A stretch of 64,000 bases of DNA from Sipunculus nudus (Eukaryota > Annelida > Sipuncula > Golfingiida > Sipunculidae): the NCBI GenBank assembly GCA_026874595.1, contig CM049311.1, forward strand, positions 11,313,676 to 11,377,675, given 5' to 3'. Both the position numbers and the translations under genes were made by a program. The notes beneath the pieces are model-generated. The model made no database searches. It saw only the letters and a list, made by a program, of their open reading frames with translations, and had not been told where the DNA came from. Below, in pieces: positions 13,429 to 24,999 of this stretch (position 1 is the first letter of the stretch; the number at the start of each line of letters is the position of its first letter).

Positions 13429-13680
13429 TCTTACATGCTCGTCCCACATTTCCTCATGTGATAGAACGTCGTCCATGTAGCAGATCACGTTCGGCATGTC
13501 GCTGAACAACTTCCGCATCATGCGAGTAAATACTGCTCTTTTCGTTATTATTCCAAATGGAATGACCCTGAACTGGTTATATCCGTTAGGCTTTACGAAT
13601 GCCGTTTGTCTCTAGATTCCTCCGACATCAGAATCTGCCAGTATTCTTTCGCGAGATCAATCTTGGTAAAGTATCGGCTT
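13321..13680 (-). mobile_element. Gypsy-like reverse transcriptase fragment, broken
   Basis: Minus-strand translation shows reverse transcriptase blocks in order: K-I-D-L-A-K-E-Y-W-Q-I (about 13633-13665), N-Q-F-R-V-I-P-F-G (about 13550-13580), and N-V-I-C-Y-M-D-D-V (catalytic YMDD at 13468-13479) with W-D-E-H-V. A frameshift near 13600 separates the first two blocks. After the YMDD block the sequence jumps to E-L-P-N-Y-V-E-I-V and T-D-L-x-x-K-G-Q, which normally lie further downstream, so an internal deletion is present. Non-functional remnant. Confidence 0.7.
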
Positions 13681-15723
13681 TGGGCTACTTTTTTTGGATG
13701 GCTCAGAATAATTTTCTCTTTTTTATTCCAATGATTTTCTTTTCATCATCGACATCACATGAAGTAATGAAATATTTAATGTTACAAAAAGGTCACGCAT
13801 GCAGGGTTCGGTACGTATTATGATATCAGTAACATGAAATAGAATAAACTCACAATCTATATTCAATATATATTTACAAAATTAACATTAAATTGTCTAG
13901 GATGATAATAGAATATGCTGCTCAACTTCAACTCAAGTTCGGATTTTTATGGTTAGTGATTATTCATGTAAAACATAATTTTTATATCATAAGATACATT
14001 CAGCAATTCAATAGAAGCATACTTGTAATTCCCACGTCGCCCTTAAATCATGACTAGGGAATACAGTGATCAGTCTCTCCTCTTTTTATATGATATGTCA
14101 ATACGGTATATATAGGTTTTCAAATGGCTTTACCTGACAGTTTCGTCCATGCACAAAATTAACAATTCCAGTGAATGCTAATGCTTAAGCCTAATTCACA
14201 TGTTCTACATTTATCATCGTCTTCATACGTTTATTCAATTTATGCTGAAGAACACAAAACAGACACCCCTACTAAAAATGTTAATGAACAGTAACAATAA
14301 TTCATTTTTTGTTTAATATAGGTTAATAAAAGATTAATAGCAATATAATATTTTACAATTAAAGGGCTTCCTATCTATCCAAATTTAAATGTAGGTCTAC
14401 ATTTCTGAAGGAGCACCGACATAAGGGCGCAGAACTGTTTAATATTTTGGTCTCAGCCAAGCAACGTCATTTATATTTTTTGTTAATCTAACCAAACAAA
14501 ATAACATTTACGGAAAATTTAACTGATCGAACGCAACAAACAAAATGCAATGCAGATCCTGAATTTAAAAAAGGATGGTTAGGAACAGAGGATATTATAT
14601 GCTCTTTTTTCTTTCATCTTTTATCCGAAAATTCTACCAAGAAACATAGATCCGGTAATCACGTAATTGTTTAGGCCTAGGCAACATAAGTAACTCTGCT
14701 AATTAATAGAAAGCATCACTATATTTGTCAATCATGTATTGCTTCAACTATGAAGCAATTATGATCATTTACTGATAGACAATATGTATTGGATGCCCTG
14801 AAGTGCTTTATTTATTTTTTTATAGATAAAAATTATCAAGATCAATATTCAACAATCATTCTAAAGGCCTACGTAAAGGAAATTCTTCCTTTAAATACAG
14901 AAAAACTTTATTTCTAATCTTTCGATTTCCGTATAGGTATAGTTTTTTTTTTACATTTTATACAAAAAAACAATAATAGATAATGCAAAAGTCGTTACAG
15001 TGAAGGAAACGAGGAGTCCTGCATTAATCACTATTTTAATTATTTGTTATGTTATCTACTTACACCTTTATCTACTGTTAACTACTTACACCTTTATATA
15101 TGGTGTAATCGATCTAAGGCTTTAGGTGTATTCAACTTCTAAGTGTTTTTGTGTTATCAAAGAAACAAGTCCAGCTATCATTGGTTGGTAAATTTTCAAA
15201 ACGTTTCCCCCAATTTTGTTCTTTCTTATACTATATTAAATTTATTTCGACAGTCAATTTTCTGATCGATACATTTATGTTTAGATATGAATGGGTGTCC
15301 GTTATAGGCCCTTAACGTGTCACAAGGCCGGAACGTCCTTAGTTTTGCAAATATTGTTGCGTGCAAATTGAATTTCCTTCCGGTTTCTTCACACATCAAA
15401 CATACATTTACAAAGAAAGACTATATATATATTTATCCAAATAATCATTATATACAATATATACGAAGTTCAAAACAATGTCTGCAAATTATAAAACCAC
15501 TTAAACGGGGCATACATTACAATGCAAAACGAAATATACTTATCTTCAACTCATAACCAATATGGCCCCATTGAAACGAACTGGCTCCGGGGTTGCTGTT
15601 AGGAGCTGAGCATTCCGTACACTGAAGAAACATAAGTCTTTAAACTAAGTCCATGGTGTACATTTCTCCAAATAACGGTACTCCAGAAGATAAACCTGGG
15701 CCTGGTAATCGTTCAACAGTTCA

Positions 15724-15939
15724 TCATGCAACCCGTCTGTAAATGGTGAGTTTCAGGCTTTTATAACGTTTAGTCTCACGACGCGAGAACAGTGTGTGTT
15801 GTCTGTCTTTATTTAAAACGGGTTCTTTCTCAACTGGAATAATAAAAGTTCTGTGTTCTTCTATGACTGCGATCTTTTTGTCCGTGTTAAATAAAAGCGT
15901 CTTCTGTGGTCCACTTGTTTTATTCTCGCGGCGTTCCAT
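15724..15939 (-). CDS. Possible small charged protein, unknown
   Basis: A 71-codon frame from an ATG with A at -3 and G at +4. The product is highly charged (M-E-R-R-E-N-K-T start; many K, R, E), has no membrane segment and matches nothing I recognise. It could be an exon or chance. Confidence 0.2.
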   Translation of the reverse strand: MERRENKTSGPQKTLLFNTDKKIAVIEEHRTFIIPVEKEPVLNKDRQHTLFSRRETKRYKSLKLTIYRRVA

Positions 15940-16268
15940 TATGACGATACGGATACGTGCGTCTCAATCACCGGTCGTCCTGCCCTTGTATCACAACTAT
16001 CTCGTATTGACCCTGCACTTGTATACGAGCACCATAAAATATCAACTGTGTTTTACTAATAGCTCTCTGTAAAATGAATCCCGAATAGGTTATGTTATCT
16101 TTAATAGGTCTTTGGTTTGACAGGTTTTTAACAGAAATATGCAACCGCAGCTAAAAACATGCGTCTGTATTATGACTATTAACATTATTAAATACAACTT
16201 TGAACTAATAAATTCAAACGACTGCCTTCACTGTGAGAAAACTGTGAGACAGAGAAAATTCCATACAT

Positions 16269-16684
16269 ATCCCTCAATCTGCTCTAAAGCTACTCTAACA
16301 GTATAAACTTTTAGCATGTTATTTTTGGTAGCCGGCTGTTTCCAGGAAGTCGTATTAAATGAGTCTAAAACCTAACATTTCAAACCTGATTGAGATACGC
16401 TAACAGCTAATCAACTTTTTAATAATAATATTATATCTATGAATTATAGTGATTTCAGTTGAATATTTAACAGTTGTTTAATACAACGTATCCCTTAATC
16501 TGCTCTGAAGCTATTCTTACAGTTTAAGCTTTTTGCTATTATTTTTGGTAGCCGGCTGTTTCCAGGAAGTTGTATTAAATGAGTCTAAAATACGCTAAAA
16601 GCTAATCAACTACTTAATAATAATATTATATCTGTGAATTATAGTGATTTCAGTTGAATATTTAACAGTAGTTTAATACAATCT
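16269..16684 (+). repeat. Tandem duplication (~221/195 bp) 3' of the type-C receptor
   Basis: Copies at 16269-16489 and 16490-16684 share GGTAGCCGGCTGTTTCCAGG, TTAATAATAATATTATATCT and GATTTCAGTTGAATATTTAA. The second lacks a short internal segment. Confidence 0.8.
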
Positions 16685-16726
16685 AAATGAATATACAATA
16701 CTATGAATATGTACAAACCTAAATAA

Positions 16727-17603
16727 TCAATTCTTGTTACATAAAAGTTTTCTGTAGGCTCTCCTTAGTTCTGTATTTTTCCATGCGTAAAGCACTATGT
16801 TCAGAACAGAGTTAACTTGCCCAACCGCTTCGCATATTATGTACGACAGATCGATTTTGACGTTTGGGCCATGTATAAACCTGAGGACACTTAAAGGTGT
16901 CCTTGCTATGAGATAGGCAAACACCAAGTAACCTAATGCAAACGTTGCCCTTTTCTCCACTTGATATTTCTGATTAGCAGCGGTTGGGTGAATTGTTGTA
17001 TCTCTTATTCCCTTGGCTTGTTTGTAAATCACCGTAAGGATTCTTGCGTATATGATAAATATTATAAAACCTTGAAGGATATAACATATATTTCCTAAGA
17101 ACGTCATATAAATCAGTTCTTCAAAATGTAACAAGAATATGCATCCGAATATATTTATCATGAAAAGTATTGTAAATATCAAAGGAAATGAAATGAGAAC
17201 ATTTAGATTTTTCCCAGATATGATGCTCTCATATTTAAATGCGTGCACTATGCAGATGTAACGCTCAACAGCAATTATAAAAACATAACCACACGATGAT
17301 ATATATGCTCCAAGTTTCAACGATTCTGTCACATAAAGGAATACCACACTGTTTGCTAATGGGAGAATTCTGATCAGCATGGTAATACCTATAAATAAAT
17401 CTGTACAGGACAGTGCTACAACCAAAGCATTAGGTTTTGTCCGAAGATTTTTAAAACGCCATGATCGTAAAAATATTTCCGACAAAAATGAATGGTAGCA
17501 TACAGCAAGATGTGATAAATCGTGTATAATTTCCTTCGACGCCATTTTCATTGGAACTGTTGTAAAACTTTTTAAAGAGTATTTGTAAACGTGTCAATTC
17601 CAT
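16727..17603 (-). pseudogene. Type-C 7TM receptor with one single-base frameshift in TM1
   Basis: Single-exon class A receptor. The N-terminal part is read from the ATG at 17603 (sequon N-S-S near residue 16, then F-V-G-N-I-F-T-I-M-A-F) and stops at a TAA. The rest is in the next frame: N-A-L-V-V-A-L-S-C-T-D (TM2), A-V-E-R-Y-I-C-I (TM3 end), A-R-T-P in TM6 where W is replaced, N-I-V-L-Y in TM7 and a cysteine in the tail before N-K-N and stop. The frames are joined by one extra base in the T5A4 run at 17448-17456. Without that base the protein would have 291 residues, the family length. It may be a polymorphic or assembly indel rather than a dead gene. A tandem repeat lies just 3' (16269-16684). 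Confidence 0.75.
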
Positions 17604-18836
17604 TCTCAAATAGGAGACTGAAAGTGCCGTGCTTATTCGCCATCCAAAAAGAAGGAAAGTCACACAAAGATATATCCACCACTTACATGTGCCTTGTTAA
17701 ATGCACCTAAAACATCATATACAAACTCGGTCTCACGCGTTCATAGTACCTGACGTAGGTAATGTGCTGTGTCTAACTGCCAATGACACGCAAATTTTAG
17801 TATTTGATAATGGTTCTTCGACGACACTAATGTTAAATTCAATTACAGATCAATATTCTCTTGCACCTAATATTCAGTTAGCTCAGATGTTCTTCTGGCT
17901 GTGATAGAACTCGCAATTTGGATATTTGCAACTCTCCCAAACAATCAACAAAATGGATGCTTGAATATCATGGCAAATACCTGTACAAGTAGTATAGAGA
18001 TCCCGTAAAAATGGGACAGGAAATGCATTTTGCTATTTTTGACATAACTACATCAAAGGATCATTTTCAATGGAATATATTTATTTTTCCCCTAATAATG
18101 GACTTCACATTATTTACTCTGCATTGATACAAGATCGATTTCATTCAAATTGAGACCTACAGTCTAAATGTAGAAATCGATTACCGACGTTTCGGCTTGA
18201 CGGTGCTCGGGAAAAAAATGAGCATCTAAAAGAATCAACATTTATATCAAGGAAAAAATATAAAACACAGACTATGAGTGTCAAAAATAAATTCCACTGG
18301 GATGCATTTTAGCAACCAATTCATCTATTGCACCGCCTTTGGCAAATTAAAGGTGTCTACATTACATAAAAGCAATGAAGTGACTTTAGCGAAATACCTG
18401 TTAACAACACTTTAGAATCCTGACTGACGGAGCTGGTTCCTGATATATATTTTTTAGTAATGTAAGATGACTCTTTTATTTTTATCTAGAGAAAAAACAA
18501 CACGTAGAAATTTAAAAAAAGGGGTTTGTGGCATAAAACCAAAACACAAGGTGAACCTTAACGTTCGTTACGTTTGGAAACCAAGCCCTCGTATCGGAAA
18601 ACTTTGTCATTACAGATCATTTCTTGACCTCGAGTCGAGCTTGCGCTGATAAGAAAAATATGGATTTTTTTTTATCTAATTTCAATTGAAGTTTAGTCAT
18701 CCCCACTTAAGGTTTATTATTAGTAAAACGTTAGTCAGCGTTTTCAGATTTGTCGGGATTTATGCGAATATTCATGAGGAAAGGAAATATTCTTGGAGAT
18801 CTATATAATTCACCTGTCACAGTAAGGAAATCTTAC

Positions 18837-19560
18837 TCCCAGGCAAGTTATCTATGGTTAAGTCCATGATCAGATTGGGTACGATGAAGTCCAGTATTCC
18901 TACCGACAACATCTGCAACTGTAAACAGAGTTATGTTAACAAACTATGTAGGCAAACCCCATTTGCAAAGTAAAAGCTGTTACGTCCCTGGCTCGCATTG
19001 ACTGATGAACCCTAATTTCACCAGCAGAAGTAGTCAATAGTCATTTCTTTTCGAATAAAGGATTATTTTATAACTTTACCTTAAAAAATTACATTTGTGG
19101 TAATTATCATAAATTACCTTTAGCTTTTAAGTGTAATGGCTGGGTAAAGTTCAAGCTTTTTTATGTGCGCATTACCATCACATATAACTGATTATAAAGT
19201 GATCACAGCAAAATGCACTTCAATAATAACAAGCGTTTAGCAGAAAATTATTGTCAGCTATTTTTTAAAGAGAACTGACGGTTGCAAAACAATATACTAT
19301 GTGAGTGTTTTTAGCGAGGTATACATTAATGTCTAAACAATATATTGATCAGCACATTGAGAGGGCCCAATCACCTATAAAGCATGTTGAAATAACACGA
19401 AAATAATTTCTTCTTTTTGAAAATAGTTGGTACTTACAAAACATTGCCCTGAAACCATTTGTTTACTCCTATAAACGACTGATAAAAACAGTAGACCGGA
19501 CGCGATCACAAGTATCAACAGCCCTTGAGCTATCGCTGAGCCACACCAACTAGCAATCAT
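18837..19560 (-). CDS. Candidate 5' exon pair of a signal-anchored protein
   Basis: An ATG at 19560 opens 41 codons: a short polar start, a 17-20 residue hydrophobic segment (A-Q-G-L-L-I-L-V-I-A-S-G-L-L-F-L) and a basic Y-R-S-K, typical of a type II signal anchor. The frame reaches a consensus donor GTAAGT at 19437 in phase 0. A good acceptor (CTGTTTACAG) ends at 18919 and opens 27 more codons (18837-18918) up to another donor, GTAAGA. No further exon or domain was recognised, so the product is unknown. Splicing here is inference from splice-site sequence only. Confidence 0.3.
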
Positions 19561-19999
19561 GAATATCCCTGACTAACTTGGCCCAAAAATGTAATGCATC
19601 TACCGCTGGCTGAAACATCGTGTGTTGCGGCTCACAATCGGAATCCAGTCACGCGGCCGTGTTATAATAAGCAGACACAGTTGACGGTGTTTACAAACAT
19701 ATAGAGCCAAAACAAAGCATTTGACAGCCATATGCGAGTTACTGAGACTGTCTGCTAGGATAGTTTAGCTGGTGAAACTTTTGTAGAGCACTACGGAAAT
19801 GATAATGTGTAATTTCTATATATTATTTGAAAGAATACGGACAGGGGAATAATTTTGAAAATTGGGCAGTCAATGATAAATGGACGTTATTTTGACGCGT
19901 TAAAAATTTCCCCACACAAAATTGTACACTGACACGTGGGTACACTGTCACTCGCTTGTTTTGCCGTTCTGACTGACTGAGAGCTCATATTTAGGCGGC

Positions 20000-21200
20000 C
20001 GCCTCCGCGTAATAACAAAGACTATTCCACCTGAGATCAAACGCTCAGGTCAGTAGTACATATGTCAACAGTTCAGATGTGAACGGACACGAGAAGTGTG
20101 TAAATGGTTTAACTTGCGTGACGAAGAAAATGAGTATTCATAGGGCCACCGCACACTTCGTATTGTTCACGTATTGTTATTCATGCATAGTATGAATATT
20201 AAGTACTAACCAGCAGGGTCCAGTATAAATGTACAGATAAGGCTTAATCCCGCCAAACTCGGACCACAACAACCAACGAGAAGGGAGCTCCAATAGAAGC
20301 AGCACATCTTCGAGTGTTATCGAAAGGTTGGGGTGAAGACCCGGAAGTTATTTTCACTTGTCACTGTGTTGTAAATGTAATTCTAGATACTCATTCTTAA
20401 CTCACAGTATGAACACAGATTGTTAATACTTAAAGTAGAATTTTTAAAGGAGGGTTCATTAATGACTTTATTTTAAAATGTTTAGCTCGATTTTAAGTGA
20501 TGTAAATGTATTTGTAATCGCTAGAGGCATAAGTTTTATGGAAATGTATTGTAAAGAAGAAGGCAGCTTAAATGTTTAGTGGACAGATTTAGTAGGCGCT
20601 GTCGTTCAATCCGTCACGTGCTCTCCATGCACGGATTAAGATTTTTAGGTAAATACGGGGTTTTTATGTCAATATGCGAGGTATCGCAAATGTTGTTGAT
20701 AATGCCATGTACTGTGACTTGCGTACTGTGTCCAACGGGTATCACATTACGTTTCCTTAGTAGGAACCTTTCTAGGTAGTAGGTCCTTATAGAATACTTG
20801 CCCTGGTTCCTCACATGGCCGTAGAATTTATGAGTATTTTTGTGTAGTTTTTCTGATAGCTTTTTACCCTGGGTGAGACCACATCGGCGAGGCCGAATAG
20901 CGCAAAGTGGGTGTACTGTCCAGCTGACGGAGTAGCAGGCCTTCCAGGATGGTAGATGGTGAGACGCAGACCAGCACCGCAAACCCTCGGTCGATGCAGG
21001 GCCCGTCAACGAGGGTTAGAGAGGGCGCTCATGTGTTGCTGGCGGGAGAGTGAGATTCGTCAGAGACATGAGACGAGAGGTATTAAGATACGGCTGGTCC
21101 GGGTAGTGATTAACCGGTAATCGAGCTCTGCTAAGTTTCTTACGGAAGTAGAACTGCAACAGGTAATCCTTGATTAATATACCCACCATAATGACCTTTG
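20000..21200. other. GC-richer block, unidentified
   Basis: The region is GC-richer than its surroundings, with open frames on both strands at 20579-21009 that resemble no known protein. It could be part of a transposable element. Confidence 0.25.
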
Positions 21201-21247
21201 AGTTTTAGTTGACCGAAAAAGTACTTGATATAAAACTGATATACACG

Positions 21248-23015
21248 CAGCGGCGTACCTAGCCTCATTGCCGCCTGGGGCGGTCTTAGATATTTCCGCC
21301 CCTCTAACAAATCATTACTATTCTAGACAAAGTATAGAAACATATCACGTCAAATTTCCTTGTTATAGGCATTTAGTTTACAACAACGCAATTATATGGA
21401 TGAATCTAATGGCAAGGAATTCCGTCATCACACATTAAAGAGCGGTCTTCCCTCAGCTAATGTAAATCAAGTGATCATCCAAACTTCAAACAAGTATATT
21501 TTATCATGAAGTGCACAGGAAAAAATAAATTGTAACTAGAAAAAACATTACACTGCAATGTACACATATAATGTAGTAACTTTTCATGTAATTTTTCATT
21601 TTAACGCGATTTATGATTACCCTACTCTCAGCATGGAAAAAAACTTAATTTGATGAGTATTGTTCAATTCTCAACGCATATAAAAAATTGTCAGTTCTAT
21701 ATTTCCACATCTTGTTATCGCATATGACAGCAGCTTCACCTAACAGAACGCTATATTATGTATGGTACTGCAGCAAGCAATTAAGGCACTTATACTTTAG
21801 TCTTTACTCAAAACGTGTAATTTCATGAGTTTTATGCATGTGGACAGGCTATATGTTTAATGTTTAATGTTTCGAAAAACTGATACTTTTTTTGTTTAAT
21901 TATAATATCTTCAAAGTTAAAAGCATGCTTACATTCAAGACTACATCAATTTCTTTTTAGACTTAGTGATTATGTTTCTGCACTTTGCGAGGTTTTATCT
22001 ATGACAACTTAAGATTATTTGTTATTCAGTAGAGTATTTTGATAAAGTTCAAGTAATTATATCATATTATATATTTTGTATATTAACTTGAAATGATTTT
22101 TTTCGCAGCATACAACAATTGCCTGTATGTAGTGGATGATTGAACGGTTAATTACAGTACAGGCAAATATATATTTATTTCAGTTTTGAACTTTAAAATG
22201 TAAAAATGATACTGATCCTGATAAAATGTATACTGAACGTGTGGCATAGCAGCCAAGGGGATTCATACGTAACATAAAAGTTTATGCAGGTCATATTAAC
22301 ATTAAATTCTATAACCAGTGGTAAATCAGAAGACACAGAAATTTAGGTAGTACTCAATATATTCACGATAGTGTAAACGTTTGTATATTTATCGAGACTG
22401 TTGTAAGAGTATGGGGAATCAAGAAAGTTTCACGCTGCTTAAATATCATGGAATTTTGGGTTATTCAAGAGTTCAAGAGTGGGAATTCGTTATATATTCC
22501 AAGGAAAGAGCAACAGAATTCCTCATTATATTTTCCGCACAGTGTGTACAATAGACATCGCACCACCAGTGGCCATTGGTCTTCTGGCAGGGATTTTCCC
22601 TGGTTACTGCCCCTTAGGTACATATCCGTAAACATAGACCGCCCTGAAATGCACGCCTTTGCAGGACTGGTCAGATTATCGATGGCGTTCTGACATTGCA
22701 AGACCGCTGATCTTATAAAGAATAAGAACAGATCTGTATTTCTTCTTGCGTAGCTTGCCTCTATAGAGATCATTTGGCAAATCAATTGGTTGGTTCCAAG
22801 GCCCATGCAGTTTATAATTCCTGAAATGGGACACACAGCCAAAAAATCACAAAACTTTTAGATTTTTCCAACCAATCTTGAAATAAAAGCCAATTTGTAC
22901 TTTTTGAGGAACTCCTCATGCCATTTCATTATACTAATTCCCCTGAATGCCGCCCATCCAAAATGTGACGCCCGGGGCGGACCGCCCCTGCCCCCCCCCC
23001 CCCCCCACGCGGCTG
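21248..23015. mobile_element. Possible hAT-like non-autonomous element
   Basis: The left end CAGCGGCGTACC followed by GGGGCGG and CCGCCCC is mirrored on the right by CCCCGGGGCGGACCGCCCC-type sequence, a C15 run and GCGGCTG (23009-23015, reverse CAGCCGC). CAG-GGCGTA ends recall hAT elements. No 8-base target duplication is visible and no transposase is recognised inside. Confidence 0.3.
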
Positions 23016-24020
23016 GCGCAACCAGAGTTAACTGTCATAATTGTATCGTTAATGGATCACTAAAGACGATATGTAAAGACACAGACAGGGATAGAGACGG
23101 TTATCTTCCTTTGATGCACGATGTGAGCACGCCTTTTAATTGCTTTAATACCTAAATTTTAGATGTGTATGTAAGGGGGGCGGGGGAATGTGCTGTTCTG
23201 TCAGTTCCAGCTCCGTGTGGCATTATTATATTATCTTTAATCCATCAGAGTTAGTGTAATAATGTAATTATTTTACATGCATGTCAATGGGAAGGTAACT
23301 GATTGTCCGGTTGTGACATAAATATTGTATTTGTTTTTATCATAAAAATATTGTGATAATAAAGAATCATCTAGATATCATTTTCATGAATATTATGATT
23401 TACTTTTTTCATGAATAAGCACTAATATTTTTTAAGCTTTTAATTATTGACACTCCGTTACCTCTGCATAATTACTATAACAAATATTAATTGTGATTTG
23501 AGATGATTTATCATCTTAGCCTTAATAAATTTCATTTTTTTCACAATATTCTAAGACCATTTTAGTGAAATATTGCCATCTCCTGCTCAAGATGACACAT
23601 TCGTGACCCTACAATAGGTTCTCAAACATTGAGTTTCGAGACGTAATTACGGAAGATATATTAGGATCTTGGTTCTAGCATATTTCGATGGGTACAGATA
23701 TGGAGAATGTTTCATCTTACGATGGTACAAAAACATTTACAGGCTCAAGCCGATTGGCTTTTGGAACGGCTCGATCAAATACAGATAGAATTTAACTTTA
23801 ATTCGAGTCAAGCATAAATATCAATTAAGAAAAAGAAGTAAACTTTAATAAAACACATTTATTGTGTTTCTAAAATAAACCTAAAAAAAGTGAACGGATA
23901 TGTAAAAATTAATAAATTCAAAGCAAAAACAAATGTTAGTTTTTCAAAATATGGTTTCAAAATATAGCACTTCTGTAAACTGGTTCAGGGATTTATCTTT
24001 TGTTACAATGCAATATTTCC

Positions 24021-24253
24021 TCAAGCATCCTTAGCGGTACTCTCACATAGGAAAGCGGAACGGTCATTCCTGTTCTCAGATGATCTGTCGTTCCACTCAT
24101 GAAGCTTTAACTCCATGACATCTTCACAGGGCCAAAGGCTGTCTGGTTGCCACATTCCCCATTTTGTATAATTGAAAGGTTTTCCAGTGGCTGCCCAGAT
24201 CCAGTAACCTTCATTCACAGAATCAGACCAAGATGACCAAAATACCCTGGTTC
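24021..24253 (-). CDS. Terminal exon of a C-type lectin domain protein
   Basis: The exon begins after an acceptor (TTCTTAACAG) at 24254 and ends at TGA 24021-24023. It encodes the C-terminal half of a C-type lectin fold: F-W-S-S-W-S-D, W-I-W, N-Y-T-K-W, Q-P-D, then W-N-D and a final F-L-C-E. In the family, the tripeptide at the Q-P-D position contacts the sugar via calcium; QPD usually goes with galactose-type ligands, and WND is the second calcium motif. The usual cysteine before WND is displaced (P-C-E-D-V) and the penultimate cysteine is not obvious, so the fold may be divergent. The intron phase is 1. Upstream exons should lie at higher coordinates; I could not identify them with confidence. 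Confidence 0.7.
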
Positions 24254-24659
24254 CTGTTAAGAACACATTCATTTATAGATAACTATGTCTGGCTCTACAT
24301 TTAAGTACATGGTCATACATAATAGTAATTACAGAAGCTAAATCTACTTTTAAAAGTAACAAGATATACTGAAATTTCACCTTTTCCAACACTGTTTGCA
24401 CAAGAGAAGTAATTTTTATCTCGCAATCAAAGATCTGTACGACATTTACGACAAGGATTCTTGTAGTATTCCTGCATTTTTCCTACAAATTATAGATATC
24501 AGATAAATATATTGAGGATATCAGTGAATTTCGTGTCGAGACCTGGTTGGTTCTTCAAATTATATGTGTCTGTCATCAGTACATACCATCTTTTGCGTCC
24601 AAACATTTCTTCATGTTTATATCTCTCTTCTGCTTTGGTTTTGATGACAGAAGCAGGCA

Positions 24660-24790
24660 TCAGTCGGGAGACAGCTTAAAAGCTGTACATGAGTCTAGAC
24701 ATTTTCTGAAATCTGACTTTTGTAGACATGTTTTATCTCTGTCGTTCCAAAGGCAATTGAATTTCGAACTAAAACATGTTTGTGAAGATT
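24660..24790 (-). other. Cysteine-rich open segment upstream of the lectin exon
   Basis: One minus-strand frame reads C-x6-C-x8-C-x8-C-x3-C and then stops at a TGA near 24670. Its position on the same strand as the lectin exon makes it a possible neighbouring exon, but no clear splice pair joins it. The domain is not recognised. Confidence 0.15.
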
Positions 24791-24999
24791 ATGGGTCATA
24801 GACAAAGCTATAAAGGTGTTCTGCTTTCAGTACATGATATTCGGGCCTATCATCGACCATCGCTAGTAAAACAGGTGCATTTACGTATATTCTTTAAACC
24901 TCATCACACGATGTTATGATTTAAAGAAATTCCTACTTTTTGACAGGGCCTGTGCACAATGCTCTCAATCAAAAAAAGACATTGTTCTTAATAAGTATT

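Noticed and set aside
20614-21009. 131-codon minus-strand frame
   Set aside because: No recognisable domain; composition suggests repeat sequence, and it overlaps an opposite-strand frame.
22448-22842. Overlapping frames on both strands inside the 21248-23015 block
   Set aside because: No splice signals or known domain on either strand.
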